A stretch of DNA of 64,000 bases from positions 28,602 through 92,601 of the forward strand of contig JAUQPU010000002.1 in NCBI GenBank assembly GCA_030550235.1, in the 5' to 3' direction. Source of the DNA: Thermoproteota archaeon. GTDB lineage: Archaea; Thermoproteota; Nitrososphaeria_A; Caldarchaeales; Calditenuaceae. The first letter of the stretch is position 1. Every line of letters starts with the position of its first letter. This document shows, in pieces, positions 51,465-59,451 of this stretch. A program made the position numbers and the translations under genes. Below the pieces are notes generated by a model. It had not been told where the DNA came from. It ran no database searches and saw only the letters and a list, made by a program, of their open reading frames with translations.

Positions 51465-51694
51465 TCCTTATTCTAGAGGCAATTGTATGCTGGCTTACAA
51501 ATATTTTGGCTTGGTCTATCTAGAAACTCGCCTCGTGAACCTGAAGCTCGTCGCGGTGTGGCTATTATCTTGCCGCTTATAGGTGGTGGATGTTTTGTTG
51601 AGGCTGAGGCTGCCAGGCTATCGACCCCTAGCCCTGTGGGTGGGGAGAGGTTGGTGTGCAAACATTTAAATATTGACGGAGCGCCTTCATAGAC
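51465..51694. other. Unassigned stretch upstream of the leuA promoter
   Basis: Two short ORFs mirror each other here (51483-51692 plus, 51473-51661 minus). Neither belongs to a family I recognise, and the plus ORF runs through the leuA TATA box, so neither is called. The stretch also holds the upstream region of the leftward Cys-rich gene. Confidence 0.3.
51665..51672 (+). promoter_or_regulatory. TATA box of the leuA-ilv operon
   Basis: The sequence tttaaata predicts a transcription start near 51695. That leaves a leader of about 129 bases before the leuA ATG, unusual in a window where many starts look leaderless. Confidence 0.5.
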
Positions 51695-51823
51695 ACAAGC
51701 GAAGGGTGGTAGTTATTGCTTGGGGCTATGAACTAAACCCACAAAGTCCTTGTGGCGCCGCCCATACTGATAACGCTCGTCTGCCCCTTCGCATCCTTCT
51801 TCTCTAAGTAGGAGGTCGAGAAG
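51695..51823 (+). ncRNA. Structured 5' leader of leuA (candidate cis-regulatory RNA)
   Basis: Nested complementary segments can form one long arm. P1 is GCGAAGGG (51699-51706) with CCCTTCGC (51785-51792). P2 is GTTAT (51712-51716) with ATAAC (51770-51774). P3 is TGGG-G-C (51721-51726) with GCCCA (51760-51764). The tip is CCACAA-AGTCC-TTGTGG (51739-51755). A separate hairpin follows at the start codon. Base pairing was found by eye; no known riboswitch class is recognised. Confidence 0.5.
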
Positions 51824-51824
51824 A
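51798..51824 (+). promoter_or_regulatory. Hairpin enclosing the leuA ribosome binding site
   Basis: TCTTCTC (51798-51804) can pair with GAGAAGA (51818-51824), the latter including the A of the ATG. The 13-base loop contains the strong Shine-Dalgarno-like aggaggt. Such a hairpin could gate translation of leuA. Confidence 0.45.
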
Positions 51825-53359
51825 TGAGCTGGAAAAGCTTTTTGGAGGGGGTATATGCTCTTCCGAGTCGTGTCTTTTTCTTTGATACTACGCTGAGGGA
51901 TGGTGAGCAGACGCCTGGAGTTGCTTTGCGTGTCGAGGAGAAGGTTATGATCGCTGAGGCTCTGGCTGATCTCGGGGTCGATGTGATTGAAGCGGGCTTT
52001 GCTGTCGTCTCTAAGGGTGAGTACGAGTCTGTTAAGAGGATAAGTGGGTTAGGATTAAGCGCCAAGATCTGCTCTCTAAGTAGGTGTGAGAAGAGAGACA
52101 TAGACGCTGCTGTTGACACGGGGTGCGACTGGGTCCACTTATTCATCGCGACCTCGGAGCTCCATATGAAGTATAAGCTAGGCATGGAAAGAGAGCATGT
52201 TGTTGAGCGGGCTGTCGAGATGGTTGAGTATGCGAAGAGCAGGGGTATTGTGGTCCATTTCTCGGCCGAGGATGCAACTAGGAGCGACCCCGATTTCTTA
52301 ATGCACATTTACAAAAGTGTAAGGGATGCGGGGGCTGATAGTCTAGATATCCCTGATACGGTTGGCATCGCTCTCCCACACGTAATGAGGTCTCTTGTTA
52401 TGCGAACTAAGAGGGAGACTGGTTTGCCGGTGGCCGTGCATTGCCACGATGATATGGGCCTCGCTACTGCTAACACTTTAGCGGGAGTAGAGGGCGGAGC
52501 GGAGATAGTGCATGTAACTGTGAATGGCATTGGTGAGAGGGCTGGAAACACTAGTCTGGAGGAGGTGGCTGTTGCTCTAAAATTCCTCTACGGTGTGGAA
52601 ACAGCCATAAATTATGAGAAGATAGCGAAGACCTCCAAGCTTGTCGCCAGATTAACAGGAATTCCCATTCCCAAGAACAAGGCGGTTGTAGGGGATAACG
52701 CTTTTTCCCATGAAAGCGGCATCCACGTACACGGCGTAATAAACAATCCTGCGACCTATGAGCCTATAATGCCTGAGCAAGTGGGGATGAGCAGGAGGAT
52801 CATCATAGGCAAGCACTCGGGGCTACACTCTATCGACACTGTCCTGAGGCAGTATGGCTATGTCTTAGCTGCAAATGAGGTTAAAGAAGTCTTGAACAGG
52901 GTTAAGGAGATTGCAGACTCAGGGCATAAGCTAGGTGATCAAGAATTGTTGCAGATTGTTAATGAGCTATTGGGGTCTCGGATTATGAGGCCTGTGACTT
53001 TGAAAGGGTTCCAGCAAATAACCACTGAGAGTGGTGATAGGTGTTTGGCTGAGTTTGAGGTTAATGGGGAGATGCTTCGGGTGGAGGGTGTTGGAAATAC
53101 TCCGTTGGAGTCGGCGATTGATGCCTCGTTGAAGGCATTCAACAATATTTTAGGCGATATCCAGCTAATTGGCTACTCGCTCTTCGCATCGCCCTACGAG
53201 GATAGACATCCTTACGAGGCCGAAGTCGTGATTAAGATCGATGGTAACACAATCGTCGGTAAAGGTATAGGGAAAACAAGCGGCCACACAATATTAAACG
53301 CTATGTCGAGTGCCGTGAATCAGTACTTGTCAATTTTGTCGAGGGGGATAGGGAGATGA
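51824..53359 (+). CDS. leuA: 2-isopropylmalate synthase family enzyme
   Basis: 511 residues of the DRE-TIM metallolyase family. FFDTTLRDGEQTPGVAL (about residue 19), HCHDDMGLATANTLAGVEGGAEIVHVTVNGIGERAGN (metal histidines), FSHESGIHVHGVI, then the LeuA dimer/allosteric domain (about 380-510) that binds leucine in true LeuA. It condenses acetyl-CoA with a 2-oxo acid. Citramalate synthase is the main alternative; position before ilvB-ilvC favours branched-chain amino-acid synthesis either way. It overlaps ilvB by four bases. Confidence 0.92.
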   Translation: MSWKSFLEGVYALPSRVFFFDTTLRDGEQTPGVALRVEEKVMIAEALADLGVDVIEAGFAVVSKGEYESVKRISGLGLSAKICSLSRCEKRDIDAAVDTGCDWVHLFIATSELHMKYKLGMEREHVVERAVEMVEYAKSRGIVVHFSAEDATRSDPDFLMHIYKSVRDAGADSLDIPDTVGIALPHVMRSLVMRTKRETGLPVAVHCHDDMGLATANTLAGVEGGAEIVHVTVNGIGERAGNTSLEEVAVALKFLYGVETAINYEKIAKTSKLVARLTGIPIPKNKAVVGDNAFSHESGIHVHGVINNPATYEPIMPEQVGMSRRIIIGKHSGLHSIDTVLRQYGYVLAANEVKEVLNRVKEIADSGHKLGDQELLQIVNELLGSRIMRPVTLKGFQQITTESGDRCLAEFEVNGEMLRVEGVGNTPLESAIDASLKAFNNILGDIQLIGYSLFASPYEDRHPYEAEVVIKIDGNTIVGKGIGKTSGHTILNAMSSAVNQYLSILSRGIGR

Positions 53360-55089
53360 AGGCTAGCGATTCACTGGTAAAAAAGATGGAAGAGCTTGGT
53401 GTTGAAATCGTCTTTGGTATCCCCGGTGGCGCCAACCTCCCACTATATGACTCCCTTTATGACTCTAATATCAGAAGTGTGCTTGTGAAGCATGAGCAAC
53501 AGGCTGTTCACGCGGCTGAGGGGTATGCCCGCGTTAGGAAGAGGCCTGGAATAGCTCTGGCAACATCCGGCCCAGGAGCGACAAACCTAGTTACGGGCTT
53601 GGTGAACGCATCGATGGATAGCGCACCCCTAGTGGCGATAACGGGCCAGGTTGTAAGGTCCTTCATGGGTACAGACGCATTCCAAGAAGCCGATATAGTC
53701 GACATGGTTCTCCCGCATGTAAAGTATGCCTCAGTTGTCATCGAATCTTCCAAGCTTGTAAAAGAATTTGTAAACGCCTATCAATGTGCTATGAGCGGAA
53801 GGCCGGGTCCAGCTCTGATAGACATTCCAAGGGATGTTCAGCAGGAGGATGTTGGGGAGTATGAGCTGCTTAATGACGTCGTCGAGGAGAGATTTATTAA
53901 ACCTGTCACCAACCTCGACGAGAGCAAGTTTAGGAGGGCCGCTGAGCTGCTCGCAGCCGCTCAGCGCGTCTGCATCCTGCTAGGCGGAGGAGTATACTTC
54001 AGTGATGCTACCAGAGAGGCATTAAGGATTGCCGAGATACTTAACGCCGCTGTTGTAGCCACTACCCCGGGTAAAACAGCCCTCGATGAAAACCACCCCA
54101 ATGTCCTGGGTGTAGTAGGTATGCATGGCCGCTTTGAATCCAATCTAGCAGTCATAGACGCGGACCTAGTCCTATGCGTAGGCACTCGACTCTCTGACAG
54201 AGCAATCGGCCCAGCATCAGAGTTCAAGAAAAACAGAAAAGTAATCCACATAGACATAGACAGCAGCGAGATTGGGAAGAACGTCATCCCAGATATCGGA
54301 ATAGTCTGCGATGCTAAGGTAGCACTGAATAAAATACTTGAGAATCTATCAGTAATGAGCTTTGCGCCTAAAGATCCGGGATGGGTTTTGGGCCTGAAAG
54401 AGATTGGGCGTAGCTTCGACGAATATATGTTTAATCAATCTGATGGAGCGAGCTTATCGTCCTGGAAGGTTGTCAAGGCTATAAGGGACGAGCTGCCGAA
54501 GAGTGCTATAGTGACTACAGGAGTGGGGCAGCATCAGATGTGGGCCCAGCTATTCTTCAAGGTTTTGGAGCCAGGCACCTTCCTAACAAGCGCGGGTCTC
54601 GGGACGATGGGTTTCGGCCTTCCAGCCGCTATGGGGGCTAAGGCAGCAGCCCCGGATAGGATCGTGCTAAATATGGATGGGGATGGAAGCTTCCTGATGA
54701 CTTGCCAGACACTCGGTACCATAGTAGAGTATGACCTTCCAGTAATTACGGTGATCTTTGACAACCGCGCCCTCGGAATGGTTAGGCAGTGGCAGGACCT
54801 ATTCTACAAGAAGAGGTTTAAGGACGTAGACATCGAGGATAGGACAAACCTAATCAAGCTCTCCGAGGCTTTTGGAGTGGAGGGAGTTTTCGTGGAGAGC
54901 TACGAGGAGCTCAAGACCACGCTAAGAAGAGCTATTAGAAACGATGAGCCGGTCGTCATAGACGTGCCGATAGGCAAGGACGAGAAGGTCTTCCCGATGG
55001 TCCCTCCTGGAAAGTGGCTTGCAGATGTTATCCTTCCCCCGGGGTTCAGCAACTATGTTGAGGAGAAGACTACTAGTGCGGCTAAGTAA
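53356..55089 (+). CDS. ilvB: Acetolactate synthase large (catalytic) subunit
   Basis: A 577-residue ThDP enzyme making acetolactate or acetohydroxybutyrate. IPGGANLPLYDSL at the start, the catalytic glutamate in VKHEQQAVHAAEGYAR (about residue 48), FAD-region DADLVLCVGTRLSDRA, and the ThDP motif MDGDGSFLMTCQTLGT...IFDNRALGMV (about 440-475). The C-terminus overlaps a small ACT-like ORF by 14 bases. Confidence 0.96.
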   Translation: MKASDSLVKKMEELGVEIVFGIPGGANLPLYDSLYDSNIRSVLVKHEQQAVHAAEGYARVRKRPGIALATSGPGATNLVTGLVNASMDSAPLVAITGQVVRSFMGTDAFQEADIVDMVLPHVKYASVVIESSKLVKEFVNAYQCAMSGRPGPALIDIPRDVQQEDVGEYELLNDVVEERFIKPVTNLDESKFRRAAELLAAAQRVCILLGGGVYFSDATREALRIAEILNAAVVATTPGKTALDENHPNVLGVVGMHGRFESNLAVIDADLVLCVGTRLSDRAIGPASEFKKNRKVIHIDIDSSEIGKNVIPDIGIVCDAKVALNKILENLSVMSFAPKDPGWVLGLKEIGRSFDEYMFNQSDGASLSSWKVVKAIRDELPKSAIVTTGVGQHQMWAQLFFKVLEPGTFLTSAGLGTMGFGLPAAMGAKAAAPDRIVLNMDGDGSFLMTCQTLGTIVEYDLPVITVIFDNRALGMVRQWQDLFYKKRFKDVDIEDRTNLIKLSEAFGVEGVFVESYEELKTTLRRAIRNDEPVVIDVPIGKDEKVFPMVPPGKWLADVILPPGFSNYVEEKTTSAAK

Positions 55090-55285
55090 TTCCTACGAGG
55101 CTGTCATAAAGCTTCTCCTATTCGCGAAGCAGGGGAGGCTCTCGCTTAGAGAGGCCCACTTAAAGACAGAAAACGAGGAGATCTCGGCTGAGATAGTTGT
55201 TGAGGGCCCATCAGACAAGATTAACTGGTTCATGCAGAAGGCAAACGGCTCCCCCTATATCCGCGAATGTAGAAGCATCGATTAG
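55076..55285 (+). CDS. Small ACT-domain protein, IlvM/IlvN N-domain-like
   Basis: The listed ORF starts inside ilvB; the GTG at 55076 gives 69 residues beginning VRLSNSYEAVIKLLLFAKQGRLSLREAHLK. This resembles the ACT domain of acetolactate synthase regulatory subunits, particularly the short IlvM type (strand, helix, two strands, helix, strand). A complete IlvN has about 160 residues, so this is only the ACT half. Position between ilvB and ilvC supports a regulatory role. Similarity is by eye and weak. Confidence 0.6.
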   Translation: MRLSNSYEAVIKLLLFAKQGRLSLREAHLKTENEEISAEIVVEGPSDKINWFMQKANGSPYIRECRSID

Positions 55286-55292
55286 AGTGAGC

Positions 55293-55565
55293 ATGTCTGT
55301 GGGCCTGATGGTTCGGCTTCTGTTCACGGATCTTAAGGGCGCCCTCTCCGCAGCCCAGCTAGTCGGCGGGCTAGAGGGCGTCGAGGTTAGAGCTATATAC
55401 ATCGGCCGAGAAAAATTGGAGGAAATGTATGAGGTGTTGATGGAAATGTCGGGAGACTCTGTATCAGTTGATAGCTTCTTAAGATCTGCATCCTCGATTA
55501 ATGGCTTTGTTGAAGCTACTGTTGAGGATCTGGATGCTGAGGTCATCTGGAAGGGGATTGGGTGA
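55293..55565 (+). CDS. Unknown small protein in the ilvN position
   Basis: About 90 residues from the ATG at 55293 (a GTG at 55287 is also possible). It reads MVRLLFTDLKGALSAAQLVGGLEGVEVRAIYIG, then two acidic helices. Together with the preceding 69-residue ORF it fills the place and the approximate length of a full IlvN, so it may be the C-terminal half as a separate chain. No direct similarity is certain. The gap to ilvC is 6 bases. Confidence 0.5.
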   Translation: MSVGLMVRLLFTDLKGALSAAQLVGGLEGVEVRAIYIGREKLEEMYEVLMEMSGDSVSVDSFLRSASSINGFVEATVEDLDAEVIWKGIG

Positions 55566-55571
55566 GGGTGT

Positions 55572-56552
55572 TTGGCCCGGGTCTATTACGACTCTGATGC
55601 TTCTCTTAACCCTCTCAGCGGAAAAAGGGTCGCGGTGATTGGCTATGGGAGTCAGGGCAGGGCTCAGGCACTAAACCTCAGGGACTCGGGTGTGGAGACC
55701 GTGGTAGGGCTTAGGGGGGAGGGTAAATCATATGATGCCGCGGTTAGGGATGGGTTCACACCCATGCCGATAGAGGAGGCCGTCCGGACCTCTGACGTAA
55801 TATTGATGTTGATTCCAGACGTGCCCATGCCAGAGACCTACAGGGAGTACGTGGAGGGGAGCCTGACACCTGGTAAGACACTTGTCTTCGCCCATGGATA
55901 CAATATACACTTCCGAAGAATTACTCCACCGCCCTATGTGAACGTGGTGCTTGTGGCTCCTAAGGGCCCCGGTCCACTTGTGAGGCAGAAGTATCTCGAG
56001 GGGCGTGGAGTTCCCAGTCTCATTGCAGTCCATCAGGACCCGACAGGCAGTGCGAAGGAGATAGCCTTGGCAATAGCTAAGGGAATAGGAGCCACCAGGG
56101 CAGGCGTCATAGAGACGACTTTCAGCGAGGAGACCGAGACGGATCTACTTGGAGAGCAGGCAGTTCTTGTAGGTGGGGCCATGGAGCTGATAAAGAAGGG
56201 GTTTGAGGTGCTTGTCGAGAATGGTTATCAGCCTGAGCTAGCCTACTATGAGGTCTGTAATGAGCTGAAGCTGATAGTCGACCTGATATACACTGGGGGG
56301 CTAATGCACATGCTTCGCTCAGTCTCCGACACGGCTAAGTTCGGAGGCCTAACAATCGGCCCCCAGATAATTGACGAGTCCGTAAAACAGAAAATGCAGG
56401 AGGCATTGAGGAGGATAAGGTCGGGCGAGTTTGAGAGACAGTGGACAGGAAATCCCGACTCATATAAGATCTTGGAGGAGCTGATGAAGAAGACAGAGCA
56501 ACATCCCCTCGAGGTTGTTGGAAAACGCCTCAGAGAAATGGCACTAATATAA
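55572..56552 (+). CDS. ilvC: Ketol-acid reductoisomerase, class I
   Basis: A 326-residue NAD(P)H enzyme converting acetolactate to dihydroxyisovalerate. GYGSQGRAQALNLRDSGV is the dinucleotide loop (about residue 24), followed by VVLVAPKGPGPLVR and the metal-binding TFSEETETDLLGEQAVLVGG and YYEVCNELKLIVDLIYTGGL of the knotted domain. Start TTG. Last gene of the leuA-ilv operon; ilvD, ilvE and leuBCD are elsewhere. Confidence 0.96.
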   Translation: MARVYYDSDASLNPLSGKRVAVIGYGSQGRAQALNLRDSGVETVVGLRGEGKSYDAAVRDGFTPMPIEEAVRTSDVILMLIPDVPMPETYREYVEGSLTPGKTLVFAHGYNIHFRRITPPPYVNVVLVAPKGPGPLVRQKYLEGRGVPSLIAVHQDPTGSAKEIALAIAKGIGATRAGVIETTFSEETETDLLGEQAVLVGGAMELIKKGFEVLVENGYQPELAYYEVCNELKLIVDLIYTGGLMHMLRSVSDTAKFGGLTIGPQIIDESVKQKMQEALRRIRSGEFERQWTGNPDSYKILEELMKKTEQHPLEVVGKRLREMALI

Positions 56553-56607
56553 CAACTACTCAGGCACATCCTTGCGCTATGAGCGTCGCGACTAATTTCA
56601 GATCAGC

Positions 56608-57003
56608 TTAGGCTATGTATTCTTCGAATAGTTTCTTGACAAAGTCATGTGTCTCCTTAGCCATTTTAAAGGCCTCCTCCGCCTCATCTTTAGTGAAGAG
56701 AAGGTCTGCCTGAGTCATTGAAATCTCATCGCCATATATCTCTGCCTCTAGTTTCTCTGATAGTTTCCTAGAGATTAATGCGAGTTTATCGACTGGAAGC
56801 CAATTGGAGGAATCTGTCTTTAAACTTAATCAATACCAGCCCTACATCGTGTTTCCTTTGGATACTCTATTCCTAGAAGTCGTAGGGCCGCCTTCACTCC
56901 CCAATATTTCTGCGACATAGTTTGAAGTGAACGTGTTTGACCCGAATTTTCGGTATAGCTTTGCGTATAGTGTCCCGAGTCTCCTGGAAAGCCACTCACC
57001 CAT
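56608..57003 (-). pseudogene. Frameshifted HEPN-domain gene remnant
   Basis: Not in the ORF track. Three reading frames on the minus strand give consecutive pieces of an archaeal HEPN protein: WGVKAALRLLGIEYPKE, then HDVGLVLIKFKDRF after a one-base shift, then LPVDKLALISRKLSEKLEAEIYGDE...ADLLFTKDEAEEAFKMAKETHDFVKKL in another frame, ending at TAA 56608-56610. An N-terminal piece from an ATG at 57003 (MGEWLSRRLGTLYAKLYRKF) is less certain. HEPN proteins often pair with MNT nucleotidyltransferases as toxin-antitoxins; no partner is seen. Confidence 0.7.
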
Positions 57004-57038
57004 TCGTTACCAAATTTGTAACGCTTATATACAAGGGG

Positions 57039-57245
57039 CTATTCGAGGACCTTCTCAACCCTGCCCAGGAATTTCGCCTTACCTCCGGTAGGCAGGGCCA
57101 ATGGCTCCCCACACACGTTGCAGACTACCCGCATCTTCGCTGTATCAGGGAAGATCTGCTTGTTGCCGCACTGGAGACATGTGACGAGGAGGAAGCGGCT
57201 TCTCGGCTTCGGGATTAGACGCTCAACAATCTGCTCCCGCGACAA
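57039..57245 (-). CDS. rps27e: 30S ribosomal protein S27e
   Basis: A 68-residue zinc-ribbon ribosomal protein. FLLVTCLQCGNKQIFPDTAKMRVVCNVCG supplies the CxxC...CxxC zinc site, and the ending LALPTGGKAKFLGRVEKVLE is typical. It lies 6 bases after rpl44e on the same strand, the conserved archaeal pair. Confidence 0.95.
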   Translation of the reverse strand: MSREQIVERLIPKPRSRFLLVTCLQCGNKQIFPDTAKMRVVCNVCGEPLALPTGGKAKFLGRVEKVLE

Positions 57246-57251
57246 GTCAGC

Positions 57252-57530
57252 TCACCTCACTATCTCAAGCTTCCTCAGCCTTATCCCCTCCCTCATAGAC
57301 TTCCTTCCACACTTGGAGCACGTGAGGAGTAGTGTCTTCTTATCTGTCGTCTTGGCCTTGTTCCTCTGGATTGGATACTTCTGGCCGCCATACCCTTTGA
57401 GCTCCCTCTCATGCCTCCTCGCACCAATAGCCAGCCCCCTCTCCGGCCCCTTCTTATAGAGGGCGACTTGGTGCTCAGTGTGTGCATTGCATTTAGGGCA
57501 GTAGCTGTTAACTTTCGAGGGGATCTTCAT
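57252..57530 (-). CDS. rpl44e: 50S ribosomal protein L44e
   Basis: A 92-residue large-subunit protein near the E site. KVNSYCPKCNAHTEHQVALYKKG and LLLTCSKCGRKSMREGIRLRKLEIV give the zinc cysteines and family ends. A TATA-like aatattaaaa lies about 26-37 bases upstream on the coding strand, so the mRNA is nearly leaderless. First gene of the rpl44e-rps27e pair. Confidence 0.95.
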   Translation of the reverse strand: MKIPSKVNSYCPKCNAHTEHQVALYKKGPERGLAIGARRHERELKGYGGQKYPIQRNKAKTTDKKTLLLTCSKCGRKSMREGIRLRKLEIVR

Positions 57531-57712
57531 GCTAAGTTGATGTGGACTTGACCAGCTTTTTAATATTATGGAGCTTGGGTGGGAGAGTGTTGGTATACCT
57601 CAAGTGAGGGGGATTTAATACGTCAGATGTAATCTCGGCTGAGGTTATTTTTCTCTGGGGTGTTTTAAGGCTTTTAACTCCGTCAATATTCTTGACTCTT
57701 AGTGGCTGACGG

Positions 57713-58813
57713 TTGAGGCGGGTTGGTAGGACGGAGCTGCTGTTGGTGGAGGGCGGCGTACCCCACTATAGAGAGATGGTTATCCTAGGTAGGGAGATAG
57801 CCAGGCTCGTTGTGCGGGAGTATGGTGGCGATTTTCTTGTGGAGAGGCTTGCAGACCCCTTCTGGCTAAGCTGCCTCTCCTGTGTCCTCGGCTTTGAGTG
57901 GAACACATCGGGGCAGACCACAGTCACCGTCATGGCGTTGAAAGAAGCGCTTAGGGATGCCGGCCTAGGCGTCTTTATAGCTGGAGGGAAGGGAGGCCTC
58001 ATGAGGGGGACATCCAACGAGCTTAGAGACTCTCTAAGAAGCATGGGGAGGGAGGACCTGGCCCCAGCCCTGCTGAAGGCCTCAACCCTCAGCTGCAAGG
58101 TAGACAACAACGCAATACAAGACTCCTACAATGTCTATTTCCACTCGGTCATAGTCTCGGAGTCCGGAGCCTCAGCAATAATAAACCAAGGGATGAACGT
58201 TGGGGTCAGGACTGCTAGAAGGTATCAGTGGCTTGGTGCAGATGTTGTGGTTGAGGAGCCCCATACAGCTATCTCCTCCGAGGCCAGGGAGGAGGTTGTG
58301 CTAGACCTTACTAGCAGGGACTCGAGAGAGAGTAGGGAATGTATCCTTGAGGTTGTGAGAGACTCGCCGCCCGCGGCTATACAGTCAGACCTTGCGATGG
58401 TCAGGAACGTGCTGGCGGGGCAGACGACGCTAGACGAGGTCCCGAGAACCATCTTATCAGCACCACCCCACCTAAAACCACCAAAGAAGCTTGATGAGGA
58501 AACTCTACGCATGGCTAAGGAGCATGCGGAGAGCTTCGAGTCCCTCCTACTCTGTGGGAGGGTTGGTCCCTCAACTATCCGCGGTCTAGCTTATATCTCG
58601 GAGCTAGTTTATGGTGCGAGGGCTTCTTGGAGAGACCCGGCACGGTTCGCCTACGCCTTCGGAACCAAGTCAGGTCATCCCTATCCTGTAAACAGGCGCG
58701 CTATGGTCGAGGCGGCTGAGACATTGAGGCAGGCCTTGGAGCCCTCGGGCTCTATTGCGTCGGGGCTTATGCTGAGGAGGCTGGAGGATTTCATGAGCCG
58801 TCTCGAGGTGTAG
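57713..58813 (+). CDS. DUF763 family protein
   Basis: 366 residues matching the archaeal/thermophile DUF763 family: VEGGVPHYREMVILGREIARLVVREYG at the start, GGKGGLMRGTSNEL, CKVDNNAIQDSYNVYFHSVI, and GTKSGHPYPVNR near the end. The function is unknown; conserved Lys, Asp and His motifs suggest nucleic-acid or nucleotide chemistry. Start TTG. It precedes the GINS gene by 6 bases, hinting at a DNA replication or repair link. Confidence 0.85.
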   Translation: MRRVGRTELLLVEGGVPHYREMVILGREIARLVVREYGGDFLVERLADPFWLSCLSCVLGFEWNTSGQTTVTVMALKEALRDAGLGVFIAGGKGGLMRGTSNELRDSLRSMGREDLAPALLKASTLSCKVDNNAIQDSYNVYFHSVIVSESGASAIINQGMNVGVRTARRYQWLGADVVVEEPHTAISSEAREEVVLDLTSRDSRESRECILEVVRDSPPAAIQSDLAMVRNVLAGQTTLDEVPRTILSAPPHLKPPKKLDEETLRMAKEHAESFESLLLCGRVGPSTIRGLAYISELVYGARASWRDPARFAYAFGTKSGHPYPVNRRAMVEAAETLRQALEPSGSIASGLMLRRLEDFMSRLEV

Positions 58814-58819
58814 TCTGGA

Positions 58820-59395
58820 GTGTCTGGGAAGACGGTGTATGATGAGGTTGTGGAGGTCTGGAGCCTGGAGAAGACTTCAGAGGCTCCGGTCAAGATCTCT
58901 GAGGACTTGCTGAAGAGGCTTAAAGAATATGCGGAGGAGCTGAGGATTAGGCTGAGGCTGGCGGTCGACCGTGAGAGCATACACTCAAAGCTTTGCGAGA
59001 GGGAGCTTGAAGTGCTCACAACACTCGTCTCTGAGATCTTCAAGGCGAGGATGAAGAAGATTGTGAATGCGGCGATGAGTGGTGAGGCTCTTGAGAACCT
59101 CCTCCCAGTCGAGAATAGGCTCTACGAGAGCCTCCTAAAATCCCTCGCAGTCCACAGGGAGTATGTCGAGTATTGCTCCGAGACGCTTGACCTTACGAGG
59201 GAGCTCACCGAGACTTATGAGAAGGTGGTCGTTGTGTTTTTGAAGGATGCTCCTGCGATAGTCGACGCAGATGGTGTTGAGAGGGGGCCGTTTCGCGAGG
59301 GCGCCATCGCATCACTGGACCATAGGACAGCTGACTTACTTGAGAGGGGCGGCTACGTCAGGCGCCTCCCCCTCATTAGGGGCTCAGCACCGTAA
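58820..59395 (+). CDS. gins51: GINS complex subunit, Gins51 (Gins15) type
   Basis: A 191-residue protein of the archaeal GINS complex, which joins MCM and Cdc45/GAN in the replicative helicase. The N-terminal two-thirds is helical (A domain). The C-terminal B domain (VVVFLKDAPAIVDADGVERGPFREGAIASLDHRTADLLERGGYVRRL) is the small beta domain typical of the Gins51 order (A then B). Start GTG. I would call Gins51 rather than Gins23 from the domain order. Confidence 0.82.
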   Translation: MSGKTVYDEVVEVWSLEKTSEAPVKISEDLLKRLKEYAEELRIRLRLAVDRESIHSKLCERELEVLTTLVSEIFKARMKKIVNAAMSGEALENLLPVENRLYESLLKSLAVHREYVEYCSETLDLTRELTETYEKVVVVFLKDAPAIVDADGVERGPFREGAIASLDHRTADLLERGGYVRRLPLIRGSAP

Positions 59396-59451
59396 GGTGG
59401 CGGAATTACGTATTTGTATTAGACTCGGCTAGACATTCCTTAGACCAGAGA

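Noticed and set aside
51733-52308. 191-residue minus-strand ORF
   Set aside because: Antisense to leuA and its leader; Ser/Thr-rich shadow composition.
55019-55075. Upstream part of the 88-residue ORF at the ilvB end
   Set aside because: It lies inside the ilvB coding end; the GTG at 55076 gives the ACT-like N-terminus.
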